From contig CBDURC010000026.1 in the NCBI GenBank assembly GCA_965369635.1, positions 1-17,792 of the forward strand: a DNA stretch of 17,792 bases, in the 5' to 3' direction. The notes under the pieces were generated by a model. The model was not told the DNA's origin and did no database searches. It saw only the letters and a program-made list of their open reading frames with translations. How positions within the stretch are numbered: the stretch's first letter is position 1; each line of letters opens with the position of its first letter. Both the position numbers and the translations under genes were made by a program. Source of the DNA: UBA3071 sp965369635 (GTDB taxonomy: Bacteria > Chloroflexota > Anaerolineae > UBA3071). Shown here piece after piece: positions 7,813 to 15,324 of the stretch.

Positions 7813-8802
7813 TCACCGGTCGAACTCAATGAGGCTGAAGCGCATCAGCTTCTCCCAGCGATGCGTGGCTTCGATGTAGCGGATGGTCCCCGTCTTGGAG
7901 CGCATGACGACGCTGCTCGTATGCGCGCCTCCGCCAAAGAACTTGACCCCGCTCAGAAACTCGCCATCGGTCACGCCCGTGGCCGAAAAGAAGATGTTGT
8001 CGCCCTGGACCAAGTCGTCAATGGTCAACACTCGCTCCAGATCCATCCCCTGTTCCAAAGCATACTGCCGTTCGCTCTCGTCCCGCGGCCACAGCTTGCA
8101 TTGGATTTCGCCCCCCATGCACTTGAGCGCGCAAGCGCTGAGAACGGCTTCCGGGGAACCTCCAATACCCATGAGCATGTCGATGCCCGTATTGGGTCGA
8201 GCGGTGGCAATGGACGCCGCGACATCGCCATCGCGAATGAGACGAATGCGAGCACCTGCTGCGCGCACCTGACGGATCAGTTCCGCGTGGCGGGGACGAT
8301 TGAGGATGACCACCGTGAGATCGTCCACGTCCTTGTCCATGGCCTTGGCCACTGCTGCCACGTTCTCCGCTACCGGCGCGTTGATGTCTATCACCCCGCG
8401 AGCTGTTGGCCCGACGGCGATCTTGTTCATGTAGACCATGCTACCTGGGGCATACATAGTGCCTCGTTCCGAGAACGCCACCACGCTGAGCGCTCCTGCC
8501 TCCCCCTCGGCCGTCAACCGAGTGCCATCAATGGGATCCACGGCGATATCCACCCGCGGTGGATGGCCACTGCCCAGACGTTCCCCGTTGTAGAGCATGG
8601 GGGCTTCGTCCTTCTCCCCTTCGCCGATGACGATGATGCCATCCATCTCCACGGTGTTCAGCACCAACCGCATGGCATCTACGGCCGCCTGGTCAACGGC
8701 GATCTTGTCGCCACGCCCCATCCAACGCGATGTAGCCAGGGCAGCAGCTTCCGTCGCTCGCACCAACTCCAAGGCCAGGTTGCGATCCGGTTTCTCAGGC
8801 AT
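7813..8802 (-). CDS. glpX: Fructose-1,6-bisphosphatase, class II (GlpX)
   Basis: Hydrolyses fructose 1,6-bisphosphate to fructose 6-phosphate, the committed step of gluconeogenesis; some family members also act on sedoheptulose 1,7-bisphosphate. The 329-aa length is normal. Metal- and substrate-binding motifs are present: GEGEKDEAPMLYNGE (about 60-74), DPIDGTRLTAEGEAGALSV (about 89-107), IGGSPEAV and the C-terminal ATGVTDGEFLSGV. ATG 8802 has AAAGGAG 3 bases upstream and an N-terminus like that of the family (RNLALELVRATEAAAL). The MFS gene ends 66 bases upstream on the same strand with no obvious promoter between, so they may be co-transcribed. With tpiA in the same window this supports gluconeogenic or sugar-phosphate metabolism. 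Confidence 0.96.
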   Translation of the reverse strand: MPEKPDRNLALELVRATEAAALATSRWMGRGDKIAVDQAAVDAMRLVLNTVEMDGIIVIGEGEKDEAPMLYNGERLGSGHPPRVDIAVDPIDGTRLTAEGEAGALSVVAFSERGTMYAPGSMVYMNKIAVGPTARGVIDINAPVAENVAAVAKAMDKDVDDLTVVILNRPRHAELIRQVRAAGARIRLIRDGDVAASIATARPNTGIDMLMGIGGSPEAVLSACALKCMGGEIQCKLWPRDESERQYALEQGMDLERVLTIDDLVQGDNIFFSATGVTDGEFLSGVKFFGGGAHTSSVVMRSKTGTIRYIEATHRWEKLMRFSLIEFDR

Positions 8803-8823
8803 GGTCTCCTTTGACCTCCCATA

Positions 8824-8847
8824 GGATCAGATGCTGGATCAGATGCT
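8824..8847. repeat. 12-bp tandem duplication upstream of glpX
   Basis: GGATCAGATGCT is repeated head to tail (8824-8835, 8836-8847) in the gap between the MFS stop and the glpX start. It is probably a recent slippage duplication; no function is apparent. Confidence 0.8.
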
Positions 8848-8868
8848 GAAGAGGACTCTCTCGATCCT

Positions 8869-10170
8869 CTACAGCGCAGCAGCGTTCTCGGCCTGGGCGA
8901 CGCGGATGCCCTCTTCTTCATCCACGAAGAGAAGCAAGGCACCGCCGATGATGAAGAAAACGATCAAGGCCAGGATGCTCAGGCGGCTCTGGCCGGCGAT
9001 CTGGGCAACCACGCCGAAGAGCAAGGGGCCAGCGATGCCGGCGAACTTGGAACTGGTGCTGAAGAAGCCGAAGAACTCAGCAGACTTCGCCTTGGGCACC
9101 ATAGCCCCGTAGAGGGAGCGGCTCAGCGCCTGACTGCCACCCTGCACCAGACCGACCATGAAAGCCAGAACGTAGAAGTGTAGGGCAGTGCTCATGAAAA
9201 AGCCGCCGGTGCAGATCCCCACGTACACGACGAGGCCCAGCATGATAGACCGCTTGGTGCCCACCCGCTTGGCCAGCGTGCCAAACAGAAACGAGAAGGG
9301 GATACCGACGAACTGGGTGATGATCAAGGCGATGATCATGTCGGTCATGCCGATGCCGATCTCGTCGCCGTAGGCTACGGCCATCTTCATGATCGTGCCG
9401 ATGCCGTCGTTGTAGATCCAGAAGGCGACGAGGAACAGAACCAACTGCTTATAGTGCTTGATCTCACGAAAGGTAGTGACCAATCTCCCTAGCCCAGCCC
9501 GGACAGGACCAACGCCCGCAGCCACATCCCGCTCCCGCACCACTGGCGGTTCCGGAACGCGGCGGAAAAGCGGCAAGGAGAAGAGAGCCCACCACACGGC
9601 CACGCTGAAGAACGAGGCCCGCAAGGCGAACTCCTGGTTGGGCATGAAGAACCACTCTGGTTTCATGAACCACAGCACGTTGATGACCAGCAGGATGCCT
9701 CCGCCCAAATAGCCCAGCGCGTAGCCCCTGGTGGAAACCTGGTCAATGTCGTTCTTCTTGGCGATGTGAGGCAGGAGCGACTCGTAGAAGATGTTTGCGC
9801 CCGCGAATCCGATGTTGCCGAGGATGAAGAGGGCGCTCGCCAGCAGCCAGGTATCGGTGCCGATGAAGACGAAGGCCGCCGTCGCCAGAATCCCCAGGCC
9901 AGCGAAGAAAGCAACGTAGCGCTTCTTGCCTCCTGTGTGATCAGCGATAGCACCAAGCGCAGGCGCTATGATGGCGATGAGCAACAGCGCAATCGAGGTT
10001 GTGTAGGCCCATCGCGACGTGGCGATGTTCCCCGCTGCCCCCGCGGCGATGGCCACGGAGCGATAGAACGGCGGGAACATGGCCGCCATGATCGTCGTGG
10101 CAAAAGCGGAATTGGCCCAGTCGTACATGGACCAGGCGTTGATGATGCGACGATAGGACTTGTCGTTCAT
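8869..10170 (-). CDS. MFS transporter of the UMF1/Atg22-like family
   Basis: Integral membrane transporter of 433 aa with about 12 hydrophobic segments. The N-terminal SMYDWANSAFATTI is the hallmark of the UMF1/Atg22-like branch of the major facilitator superfamily. Eukaryotic Atg22 exports amino acids from the vacuole; bacterial substrates are mostly unknown, so I assign none. The frame opens upstream to 10308, overlapping cdsA, but ATG 10170 has AAAGGAG 6 bases upstream and gives the family N-terminus. A charged central loop (about 225-250) separates the two halves, and the C-terminus carries an acidic DEEEG segment. It sits 61 bases downstream of cdsA, where many bacteria have dxr or rseP, so it may be transcribed with the rpsB-cdsA cluster or with glpX; neither link is proven. 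Confidence 0.9.
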   Translation of the reverse strand: MNDKSYRRIINAWSMYDWANSAFATTIMAAMFPPFYRSVAIAAGAAGNIATSRWAYTTSIALLLIAIIAPALGAIADHTGGKKRYVAFFAGLGILATAAFVFIGTDTWLLASALFILGNIGFAGANIFYESLLPHIAKKNDIDQVSTRGYALGYLGGGILLVINVLWFMKPEWFFMPNQEFALRASFFSVAVWWALFSLPLFRRVPEPPVVRERDVAAGVGPVRAGLGRLVTTFREIKHYKQLVLFLVAFWIYNDGIGTIMKMAVAYGDEIGIGMTDMIIALIITQFVGIPFSFLFGTLAKRVGTKRSIMLGLVVYVGICTGGFFMSTALHFYVLAFMVGLVQGGSQALSRSLYGAMVPKAKSAEFFGFFSTSSKFAGIAGPLLFGVVAQIAGQSRLSILALIVFFIIGGALLLFVDEEEGIRVAQAENAAAL

Positions 10171-10231
10171 GATGACTCCTTTTGTGGCAATGCAGAGCGT
10201 GACGCGCCGGCCGCAACGTCTTGACGATACC

Positions 10232-11044
10232 CTATGCGACAAACAGGGCCCAGTAGTAAACCAGGGGAATGGCAAAGAGAAGGCTGTCAGTACGGTCCAG
10301 CATGCCACCGTGACCGGGGATCAAGTTGCCGGAATCCTTAGCCTGCGCCCGGCGCTTGAACATGGAGACCGCCAGGTCCCCTCCCAAAGCGAGGGGGCCG
10401 AGCAAGGCTCCCAGCAGCGCGGCCTGCGCCCAGTCCATCTGGGCAACAGCGCTGTGCGGAGCCCAGCGGCCACAAGCGGCAACGAAGCCAAGCACGCCCA
10501 GCACGGAAAACGCGAAACCGCCGATGGTGCCTTCCCACGTCTTCTTAGGGCTGAGGCGCGGCCACAACTTGCGGCGGCCCGTCGTCAAGCCAATTAGAAA
10601 GGCCCCGCCATCGCCCACCCAGACGGCAACCATCCCCAGGAGCAGCCACCAGAGACCATCAGGCAGCTCCCGCAGGGCAACGAAATGGGCCAACAGCCCT
10701 CCGAGGTAGGCCGCCCCGGACACTGTCAGCGCCCAATCAGTCACAGCCGTCTCTCGCGCCTGGAACATCGCCCAGACCAGAGTGAGAAGCAGACCTCCTG
10801 CCAGCAATGGACGTATAGTCTCGGCCGCGGGCCTGAATCCCTCCAGGACAAACAGCTCGATCCAGAGCATACCAATCAACAGGCTGGGCCGATAGCCAGC
10901 ACGTTCCATCAGCAAGATGAACTCGCGCCCCGCCAAGACGCCTACGACAAGAACAGTGGCCAGCCAAGCGTAGCTGCCAATAATCACGAGACTAACGATG
11001 ATGGGGGCCAGAATGATGATGCTGAGAATGCGAATTCGCAGCAT
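10232..11044 (-). CDS. cdsA: Phosphatidate cytidylyltransferase
   Basis: Makes CDP-diacylglycerol from phosphatidate and CTP, the branch point of phospholipid synthesis, in the cytoplasmic membrane. It has about eight hydrophobic segments and the diagnostic C-terminal motif, split here as SMFKRRAQAKDSGNLIPGHG followed by GMLDRTDS (the usual S-x3-R-x4-KD-x5-PGHGG-x2-DR-x-D pattern). The start is uncertain. ATG 11044 has AAAGG 6 bases upstream and places the first membrane helix near the N-terminus (270 aa). ATG 11095, with GGAG 10 bases upstream, would add 17 basic residues. It is the last gene of the canonical rpsB-tsf-pyrH-frr-uppS-cdsA series, 97 bases after uppS with the start chosen here. 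Confidence 0.93.
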   Translation of the reverse strand: MLRIRILSIIILAPIIVSLVIIGSYAWLATVLVVGVLAGREFILLMERAGYRPSLLIGMLWIELFVLEGFRPAAETIRPLLAGGLLLTLVWAMFQARETAVTDWALTVSGAAYLGGLLAHFVALRELPDGLWWLLLGMVAVWVGDGGAFLIGLTTGRRKLWPRLSPKKTWEGTIGGFAFSVLGVLGFVAACGRWAPHSAVAQMDWAQAALLGALLGPLALGGDLAVSMFKRRAQAKDSGNLIPGHGGMLDRTDSLLFAIPLVYYWALFVA

Positions 11045-11141
11045 CACGCGCCTTTCGAGGAGTGCCGACAGCGCGAGGGGGCGTTTGTCTATCATTGGGT
11101 GGTTTCTCCGAGTGCCGTGAGGTCGCCACAGCGGAGGTATA

Positions 11142-11855
11142 TCAGTTCTTGAGGCGACCAAAGCGGCGCTCACGGGCCGCGTACGCTTCTAGTGCCTTGC
11201 GCAGCTCTTCCTGGTCGAAATCGGGCCAGTAGGTGGGAGTGGAGTAATACTCAGCGTACGCACCCTGCCAGATCAAGAAGTTGGACAACCGCATCTCGCC
11301 GGCGGTGCGGATGATCAGATCGGGGTCAGGCAGGCCGGCAGTATGCAGATAGCGAGTGAACAGATCCTCGTTTACTTCTTCAGCAGCGACACCATCGGCG
11401 ATGATGCGGCGCACCGCGTTCATGATTTCAGCGCGCCCGCCGTAGTTGAAAGCCACGTTGAGAATGATGCGTTGGTTGTCCTTGGTGAGTTCCAACGCTT
11501 CTTGGATCGCCTTGCTCAGCGATTCCGATACGCGTTCCAGGCTGCCGCTGTGCCGAATCTGCACGCCTTCCGCATGAAGCTCTGCAAGCTGTTCAGTGAG
11601 GGCTTGTTCCAACAGGCGCATGAGGCCACGCACCTCGGCGCTGGGGCGCCCCCAGTTCTCGGTGGAGAAGGCGTAGATGGTTAGTACTTCAACGCCGCAG
11701 CTAGCGCAGGCCCTCAGCACACGCCGAATGTTTCGCGTGCCTGCCCTGTGGCCAGCCAGACGGGGTTGGCCGCGGGCCCTGGCCCATCGGCCGTTTCCAT
11801 CCATGATGATGGCGATGTGACGGGGGATACGCGCCAATGCGGTCGCTTCTGTCAT
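11142..11855 (-). CDS. uppS: Isoprenyl transferase (undecaprenyl diphosphate synthase)
   Basis: Condenses isopentenyl diphosphate units onto farnesyl diphosphate to make the C55 lipid carrier of cell-wall synthesis, though chain length cannot be read from the sequence. The 237-aa cis-prenyltransferase shows IAIIMDGNGRWA (catalytic Asp), GHRAGTRNIRRVL, IYAFSTENWGRP, LNVAFNYGGRAEI and the C-terminal RTAGEMRLSNFLIWQ with YAEYY. No strong Shine-Dalgarno precedes ATG 11855, which lies 23 bases after the frr stop, so translational coupling is possible. It works upstream of peptidoglycan polymerases such as the class A PBP encoded at 1282-4587. Confidence 0.96.
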   Translation of the reverse strand: MTEATALARIPRHIAIIMDGNGRWARARGQPRLAGHRAGTRNIRRVLRACASCGVEVLTIYAFSTENWGRPSAEVRGLMRLLEQALTEQLAELHAEGVQIRHSGSLERVSESLSKAIQEALELTKDNQRIILNVAFNYGGRAEIMNAVRRIIADGVAAEEVNEDLFTRYLHTAGLPDPDLIIRTAGEMRLSNFLIWQGAYAEYYSTPTYWPDFDQEELRKALEAYAARERRFGRLKN

Positions 11856-11878
11856 CTTGACAGCCCGATACTACCCAC

Positions 11879-12436
11879 TCAGATCTCCATGACCTCTTCT
11901 TCTTTGCGCTGCCCCAGCCTGCCCATTTCCTTAACGAAGCGATCTGCCAGTTTCTGGATCTCGTCCTTGCCCCTGTAGAAATCATCCTCGGGGATCAGCT
12001 TCTCGTCTTCGAAGTCCCGCAGGTCCTCGATGGCACTGCGGCGCTGGTTACGCACGGCCACACGCCCTTCTTCCACTCGTCGCTTCACCACCTTGACCAA
12101 ATCACGCCTGCGCTCCTCTGTTAGGCGCGGGATGTTGAGGCGGATCAGCTTGCCATCGTTGTTGGGCGTGAGGCCCAAGTCTGACGTGTGGATCGCGCGT
12201 TCGATGGACCCGATGTCGCCCTGATTGAAGGGACGGACGACAAGCAGGCGCGGTTCCGGAGCAGAGATGACCGCCAACTGAGTAAGAGGCACGTACATGC
12301 CATAGTACTCCACCGGCAGTCGTTCGACCAGCGCAGGTGAAGCACGGCCTGTGCGAATGGCCATCAGGTCCATACGCAGAACTTCGACGGCTTTCTGCAT
12401 TGCCGTCTCCGTTTCTTTAAGCAATTCTTTGATCAT
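11879..12436 (-). CDS. frr: Ribosome recycling factor
   Basis: Splits post-termination ribosomes together with EF-G. The 185-aa length is exact for the family. Motifs: MRTGRASP-like AIRTGRASPALVERLPVEYYG, here split at MAIRTGRASPALVE, then SAPEPRLLVVRPF, IHTSDLGLTPNNDGKLIRL, PRLTEERRRDLVK and the charged C-terminal helix. The ATG at 12436 has no recognisable Shine-Dalgarno but lies only 12 bases past the pyrH stop, so it is probably translated by coupling. Confidence 0.97.
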   Translation of the reverse strand: MIKELLKETETAMQKAVEVLRMDLMAIRTGRASPALVERLPVEYYGMYVPLTQLAVISAPEPRLLVVRPFNQGDIGSIERAIHTSDLGLTPNNDGKLIRLNIPRLTEERRRDLVKVVKRRVEEGRVAVRNQRRSAIEDLRDFEDEKLIPEDDFYRGKDEIQKLADRFVKEMGRLGQRKEEEVMEI

Positions 12437-12448
12437 TTAGGCTACCGA

Positions 12449-13165
12449 TCAATGGTAAATGAGTGTTCCGATCTTCTCGCCCCGAATCACCTTGGCCAGT
12501 GAGTCGGGCGTCCACAAGTTCATCACGATGATGGGCAGATCATTCTCCATACAGAGGGTGATCGCCGTACTGTCCAGCACCCCCACCCGCATGCTCAGCG
12601 CCTGCAGGTAGGTGAGGCGGTCAAAGAACCTGGCCTCGGGATTCTGCAGAGGATCAGAGTCGTAGACCCCATCCACCTTCGTGGCCTTGATCAGCACCTC
12701 AGCGTCCACTTCCATAGCCCGCAGGGCGGCCGCAGTGTCAGTGGTGAAGAAAGGATTGCCCGTGCCTGCACCGATGATGACCACGCGTCCTTTTTCCAGG
12801 TGACGGATGGCCCGCCCGCGAATGTACGGTTCGGCCACAGATCGCATTTCGATGGCCGTCTGTACCCTGGTGGCCACTCCCTGTCGCTCCAGTGCATCCC
12901 GCAGGACCAGCGCGTTCATCACCGTGGCCAGCATGCCCATGTGGTCGGCGGTTGTCCGGTCCATGCCGTGGACCAAGCCATCTGCGCCTCGCCACAAGTT
13001 GCCAGCGCCCAGTACCAGAGCGATCTCAACTCCCTCTTCCTTGATTTCACGTATCTTGGTGGCTGCGGCCTCTGCCTGATGCGGGTCAATGCCGGACCCT
13101 TGAAGGCCAGCCAGCGCCTCGCCGCCCAGCTTGAGCAGCACCCGCTTGTAGCGAAGTTGGGGCAT
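12449..13165 (-). CDS. pyrH: UMP kinase
   Basis: Phosphorylates UMP to UDP in pyrimidine nucleotide synthesis; bacterial homohexamer of the amino acid kinase family. The 238-aa length is normal. It shows VLLKLGGEALAG (ATP-binding; usually KLSGEAL, here Gly for Ser), LVLGAGNLWRG, DRTTADHMGMLATVMNAL, GAGTGNPFFTTDTAAALRA (UMP/ATP binding), KATKVDGVYDSDP and a C-terminal GTLIYH. ATG 13165 has GAGG 6 bases upstream. It is the third gene of the rpsB-tsf-pyrH-frr-uppS-cdsA cluster, 30 bases after tsf. Confidence 0.97.
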   Translation of the reverse strand: MPQLRYKRVLLKLGGEALAGLQGSGIDPHQAEAAATKIREIKEEGVEIALVLGAGNLWRGADGLVHGMDRTTADHMGMLATVMNALVLRDALERQGVATRVQTAIEMRSVAEPYIRGRAIRHLEKGRVVIIGAGTGNPFFTTDTAAALRAMEVDAEVLIKATKVDGVYDSDPLQNPEARFFDRLTYLQALSMRVGVLDSTAITLCMENDLPIIVMNLWTPDSLAKVIRGEKIGTLIYH

Positions 13166-13195
13166 GATCTGCCTCGGTTGAAGGCTCCAGATGGG

Positions 13196-13789
13196 CTACT
13201 GTCCCAGTTCGTAGCGCGCGAAACGACGAACGACGATGTTCTCACCAAAAGTGGCGTTGTGACGGTCAATCAACTCCCCGACGGTGATGTCGGTGTCCCT
13301 GATGTAGGGTTGCTCCAGCAGGCAGGACACCTTGTAGAATTTCTCCATCTTGCCGGAGACTATGCGCTCCAGGATGTGGGGCGGTTTGTTCGCCGCCTCC
13401 ATCTCGGCCAGGTAGGCCTCCTGCTGTTTGGCGATGACGTCCTCGGGGATCTCTTCCCGATTCACGTACAGGGGGCAACTGGCAGCAACCTGCATGGTCA
13501 ATTCCTTGGCCAGATTCCTGAACTCATCTGTGAGGGCTACGAAGTCAGTCTCGCAATTGAGCTCCACCATGGCTCCGAGCCGGCTGCCAGCGTGGATATA
13601 GGCAGCGACGACGCCCTCCTTGGCCTCCCTTTCCTTCCTCTTCTCTGCCTGTGCTATTCCCTGCTTGCGCAGGTACTCAACGGCCTTGTCGAAATCCCCC
13701 TCCGCTTCAATTAGGGCATTGCGACAATCCAGCACACCAGCACCGGTGGCGCTGCGTAGTTCCTTCACCATGCTTGCCGTGATCTTCAA
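13196..13789 (-). CDS. tsf: Elongation factor Ts (TTG start)
   Basis: Nucleotide exchange factor for EF-Tu. The 197-aa form is the short type also seen in Thermus and other lineages, with one core subdomain instead of two. It shows an N-terminal UBA-like region (KITASMVKELRSATGAGVLD), CRNALIEAEGDFDKAVEYL, VELNCETDFVA and SCLLEQPYIRD. The start is a TTG at 13787-13789: GAGGAG lies 8 bases upstream and the product then matches the family N-terminus. The next in-frame ATG (13771) would remove conserved residues and lie 26 bases from the ribosome binding site. Confidence 0.95.
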   Translation of the reverse strand: MKITASMVKELRSATGAGVLDCRNALIEAEGDFDKAVEYLRKQGIAQAEKRKEREAKEGVVAAYIHAGSRLGAMVELNCETDFVALTDEFRNLAKELTMQVAASCPLYVNREEIPEDVIAKQQEAYLAEMEAANKPPHILERIVSGKMEKFYKVSCLLEQPYIRDTDITVGELIDRHNATFGENIVVRRFARYELGQ

Positions 13790-13851
13790 CTCAGTAACTC
13801 CTCAACGTTGTTAGCGGTATGGTCTTCTTTCGTGGCTTCGGTGATTTCCTC

Positions 13852-14733
13852 TTACTCCACCACCGCCTCGACCTTGGGCAGCGCTTCCGATTCAGCGTCA
13901 GTCTCTGCGCCTGCTTCCAACACCTCTGCTGCTGCCTCCTTCGGCTCCTCCAGCGAAGCGCCCCCGCGCAGTTTCTCCAGCACAGAGGGGCCCAGCAGAT
14001 CCTCGTCCGAAAGCTGTGCCCTCTCCGCTTCTTCCGCATCTACGATCTCTCGCACATGCAGGCCCTCGATCACCGCGTCTGCAATCTTGGTAGCCATCAG
14101 GCGGTTGGAACGGATGGCATCATCATTGCCGGGGATAACAAAGTCAATGGGATCCGGGTCACAATTCGTGTCCACCAGTCCGATGATCGGTATGCGCAGT
14201 TTGCTGGCCTCACTCACCGCCAGCGCTTCCCGCCGGACGTCGGCGATGAAGACCATGTCTGGAAGCCGAGACATGGTTCGTATGCCGCCCAGCCGCCGAT
14301 TCAGCTTCTGGATCAGACGGCGCAGTTTGAGCGCTTCCTTCTTGGGAAGTTTCTCGAAATCGCCACGCTCTTCCTGTTGCTCAAGGTCGATCATGAAGTC
14401 AACCCTGTGGCGAATGGTGCGGAAATTGGTCAACGTTCCACCAAGCCATCGCTGGTTGACGTAAGGCATCCCACAGCGTTCAGCGTTCTCCTGGATGCTC
14501 GGTTGGGCCTGTCTCTTGGTTCCCACGAAAAGGACGGTGCCGCCCTGGCTGGCCTTCTCCCGCACCACTTCGTACGCCACCCCAAGGGCGCGCACTGTCT
14601 GCTGCAGGTCAATGATGTGAATGCCGTTTCGCTCCCGGAAGATGTAGCGCCTCATCTTCGGATTCCAGCGTCGCACTCGATGTCCAAAATGAGCGCCCGA
14701 TTCCAGGAGTTCCCTCATGCTAACCACTGCCAC
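13852..14733 (-). CDS. rpsB: 30S ribosomal protein S2 with acidic C-terminal tail (GTG start)
   Basis: Small-subunit ribosomal protein. Conserved S2 blocks: MRELLESGAHFGHRVRRWNP, IHIIDLQQTVRAL, VLFVGTKRQAQ, YVNQRWLGGTLTNF, RLPDMVFIADVRREALAV and IIGLVDTNCDPDPIDFVIPG. Start chosen at the GTG 14731-14733: AAAGGAG lies 10 bases upstream and the product begins (M)AVVSMRELLE as in many S2 proteins. The open frame continues upstream to 14964 but has no family similarity there. The protein has 293 aa; roughly the last 65 residues are Glu/Ala-rich, an extension beyond the usual fold. First gene of the rpsB-tsf-pyrH-frr-uppS-cdsA cluster, with its own promoter (14928-14956) and a leader of about 190 nt. 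Confidence 0.97.
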   Translation of the reverse strand: MAVVSMRELLESGAHFGHRVRRWNPKMRRYIFRERNGIHIIDLQQTVRALGVAYEVVREKASQGGTVLFVGTKRQAQPSIQENAERCGMPYVNQRWLGGTLTNFRTIRHRVDFMIDLEQQEERGDFEKLPKKEALKLRRLIQKLNRRLGGIRTMSRLPDMVFIADVRREALAVSEASKLRIPIIGLVDTNCDPDPIDFVIPGNDDAIRSNRLMATKIADAVIEGLHVREIVDAEEAERAQLSDEDLLGPSVLEKLRGGASLEEPKEAAAEVLEAGAETDAESEALPKVEAVVE

Positions 14734-14872
14734 GTTCTTCTTTCTCCTTTCAGATTGTTGTGCCCTCCACCGCTCGCACTCTGAGCGCAGGACCGCTTCT
14801 CGTCGGGGTAGCCCAAAGAGGCGGGCGGGCGCAACCTGCCTCCGTTCGGCCTTCTGTCCCCTCTGAAAAACG

Positions 14873-14900
14873 GCACACCTGCCACAGTTGAGCGGTGTGC
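14873..14900 (-). promoter_or_regulatory. Hairpin in the rpsB leader
   Basis: GCACACC (14873-14879) and GGTGTGC (14894-14900) form a perfect 7-bp stem with a 14-nt loop, about 20 nt from the predicted transcription start of rpsB. S2 represses its own mRNA in some bacteria, so this leader is a candidate site. I cannot match it to a known S2-leader family. Confidence 0.4.
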
Positions 14901-14927
14901 GTGATGGGATCTCGCGCCCAAGGCCAA

Positions 14928-14956
14928 AGTATAGCACAGAGTCACTCATACGGCAA
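14928..14956 (-). promoter_or_regulatory. Predicted promoter of the rpsB operon
   Basis: On the minus strand, TTGCCG (14951-14956), a 17-base spacer and TATACT (14928-14933), preceded by an extended -10 (TGTGC directly upstream). It is one half of a mirror-image pair: the 11-mer TGTGCTATACT occurs here and in the plus-strand promoter at exactly symmetric positions around base 14957. Confidence 0.8.
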
Positions 14957-14957
14957 G

Positions 14958-14986
14958 TTGGCAATGGAACTTTCTTGTGCTATACT
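14958..14986 (+). promoter_or_regulatory. Predicted promoter of the Trm112-like/cinA operon
   Basis: TTGGCA (14958-14963), a 17-base spacer and TATACT (14981-14986) with extended -10 TGC. Predicted transcription starts near 14993. Its -35 box is separated by a single base (14957) from the -35 box of the divergent rpsB promoter. Confidence 0.8.
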
Positions 14987-14994
14987 GTCACCCT

Positions 14995-15020
14995 GTGCAA
15001 GCCAACTTCGTTCCTTGCAC
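14995..15020 (+). promoter_or_regulatory. 5'-end hairpin of the Trm112-like/cinA transcript
   Basis: GTGCAAG (14995-15001) and CTTGCAC (15014-15020) form a perfect 7-bp stem with a 12-nt loop, within a few bases of the predicted transcription start. It may protect the mRNA 5' end. The ribosome binding site (GAGGAGG, about 15045-15051) lies well downstream. Confidence 0.45.
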
Positions 15021-15057
15021 TCACAACGCACCCCAATACGACACGAGGAGGTCGGTG

Positions 15058-15309
15058 ATGATCAGTCAGGAACTGTTGGAGATACTGCGCTGTCCCGCCT
15101 GCGTCAGTGGCCCAGACCGCAAGTCTGGCGAAGACCCTGGCCGCCTGGAGTTGGTGAGCGACGGCACATGGCTCGTCTGTCAGGAATCCGACTGCAACCG
15201 CAAGTACCCGATCAAAGAAGACATCCCTGTTATGCTCATCGAAGAAGGAGACAAGTGGACGCAGGCAGCGGTCGAAGACCTGCCTGAGCCTGGCCCACTG
15301 GTCGGGTGA
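15058..15309 (+). CDS. Trm112-like (UPF0434/YcaR-type) zinc-ribbon protein
   Basis: Small 83-aa protein with the Trm112-like fold: N-terminal ISQELLEILRCPAC, then LVCQESDCNRKYPIKEDIPV and a hydrophobic strand VMLIEE. The CPAC pair and the C-x5-C pair (VCQESDC) are a plausible four-cysteine metal site. In eukaryotes and archaea Trm112 activates methyltransferases; the bacterial family is largely uncharacterised, so partners here are unknown. The ATG at 15058 has GGAGG 7 bases upstream, and an upstream open frame (from 14977) covers the promoter and leader and is ignored. It is the first gene of a probable operon with cinA (15-base gap) and the DUF6504-like gene, driven by the divergent promoter shared with rpsB. 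Confidence 0.85.
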   Translation: MISQELLEILRCPACVSGPDRKSGEDPGRLELVSDGTWLVCQESDCNRKYPIKEDIPVMLIEEGDKWTQAAVEDLPEPGPLVG

Positions 15310-15324
15310 CTCTACTGACATCCA

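Noticed and set aside
10171..10231. Possible promoter for the MFS gene
   Set aside because: No convincing -35/-10 pair was found on the minus strand; the region only holds a GC-rich palindrome and a good ribosome binding site.
13808..14784. Long plus-strand open frames opposite rpsB
   Set aside because: Ser-rich or low-information translations complementary to a conserved ribosomal protein gene; no independent coding support.
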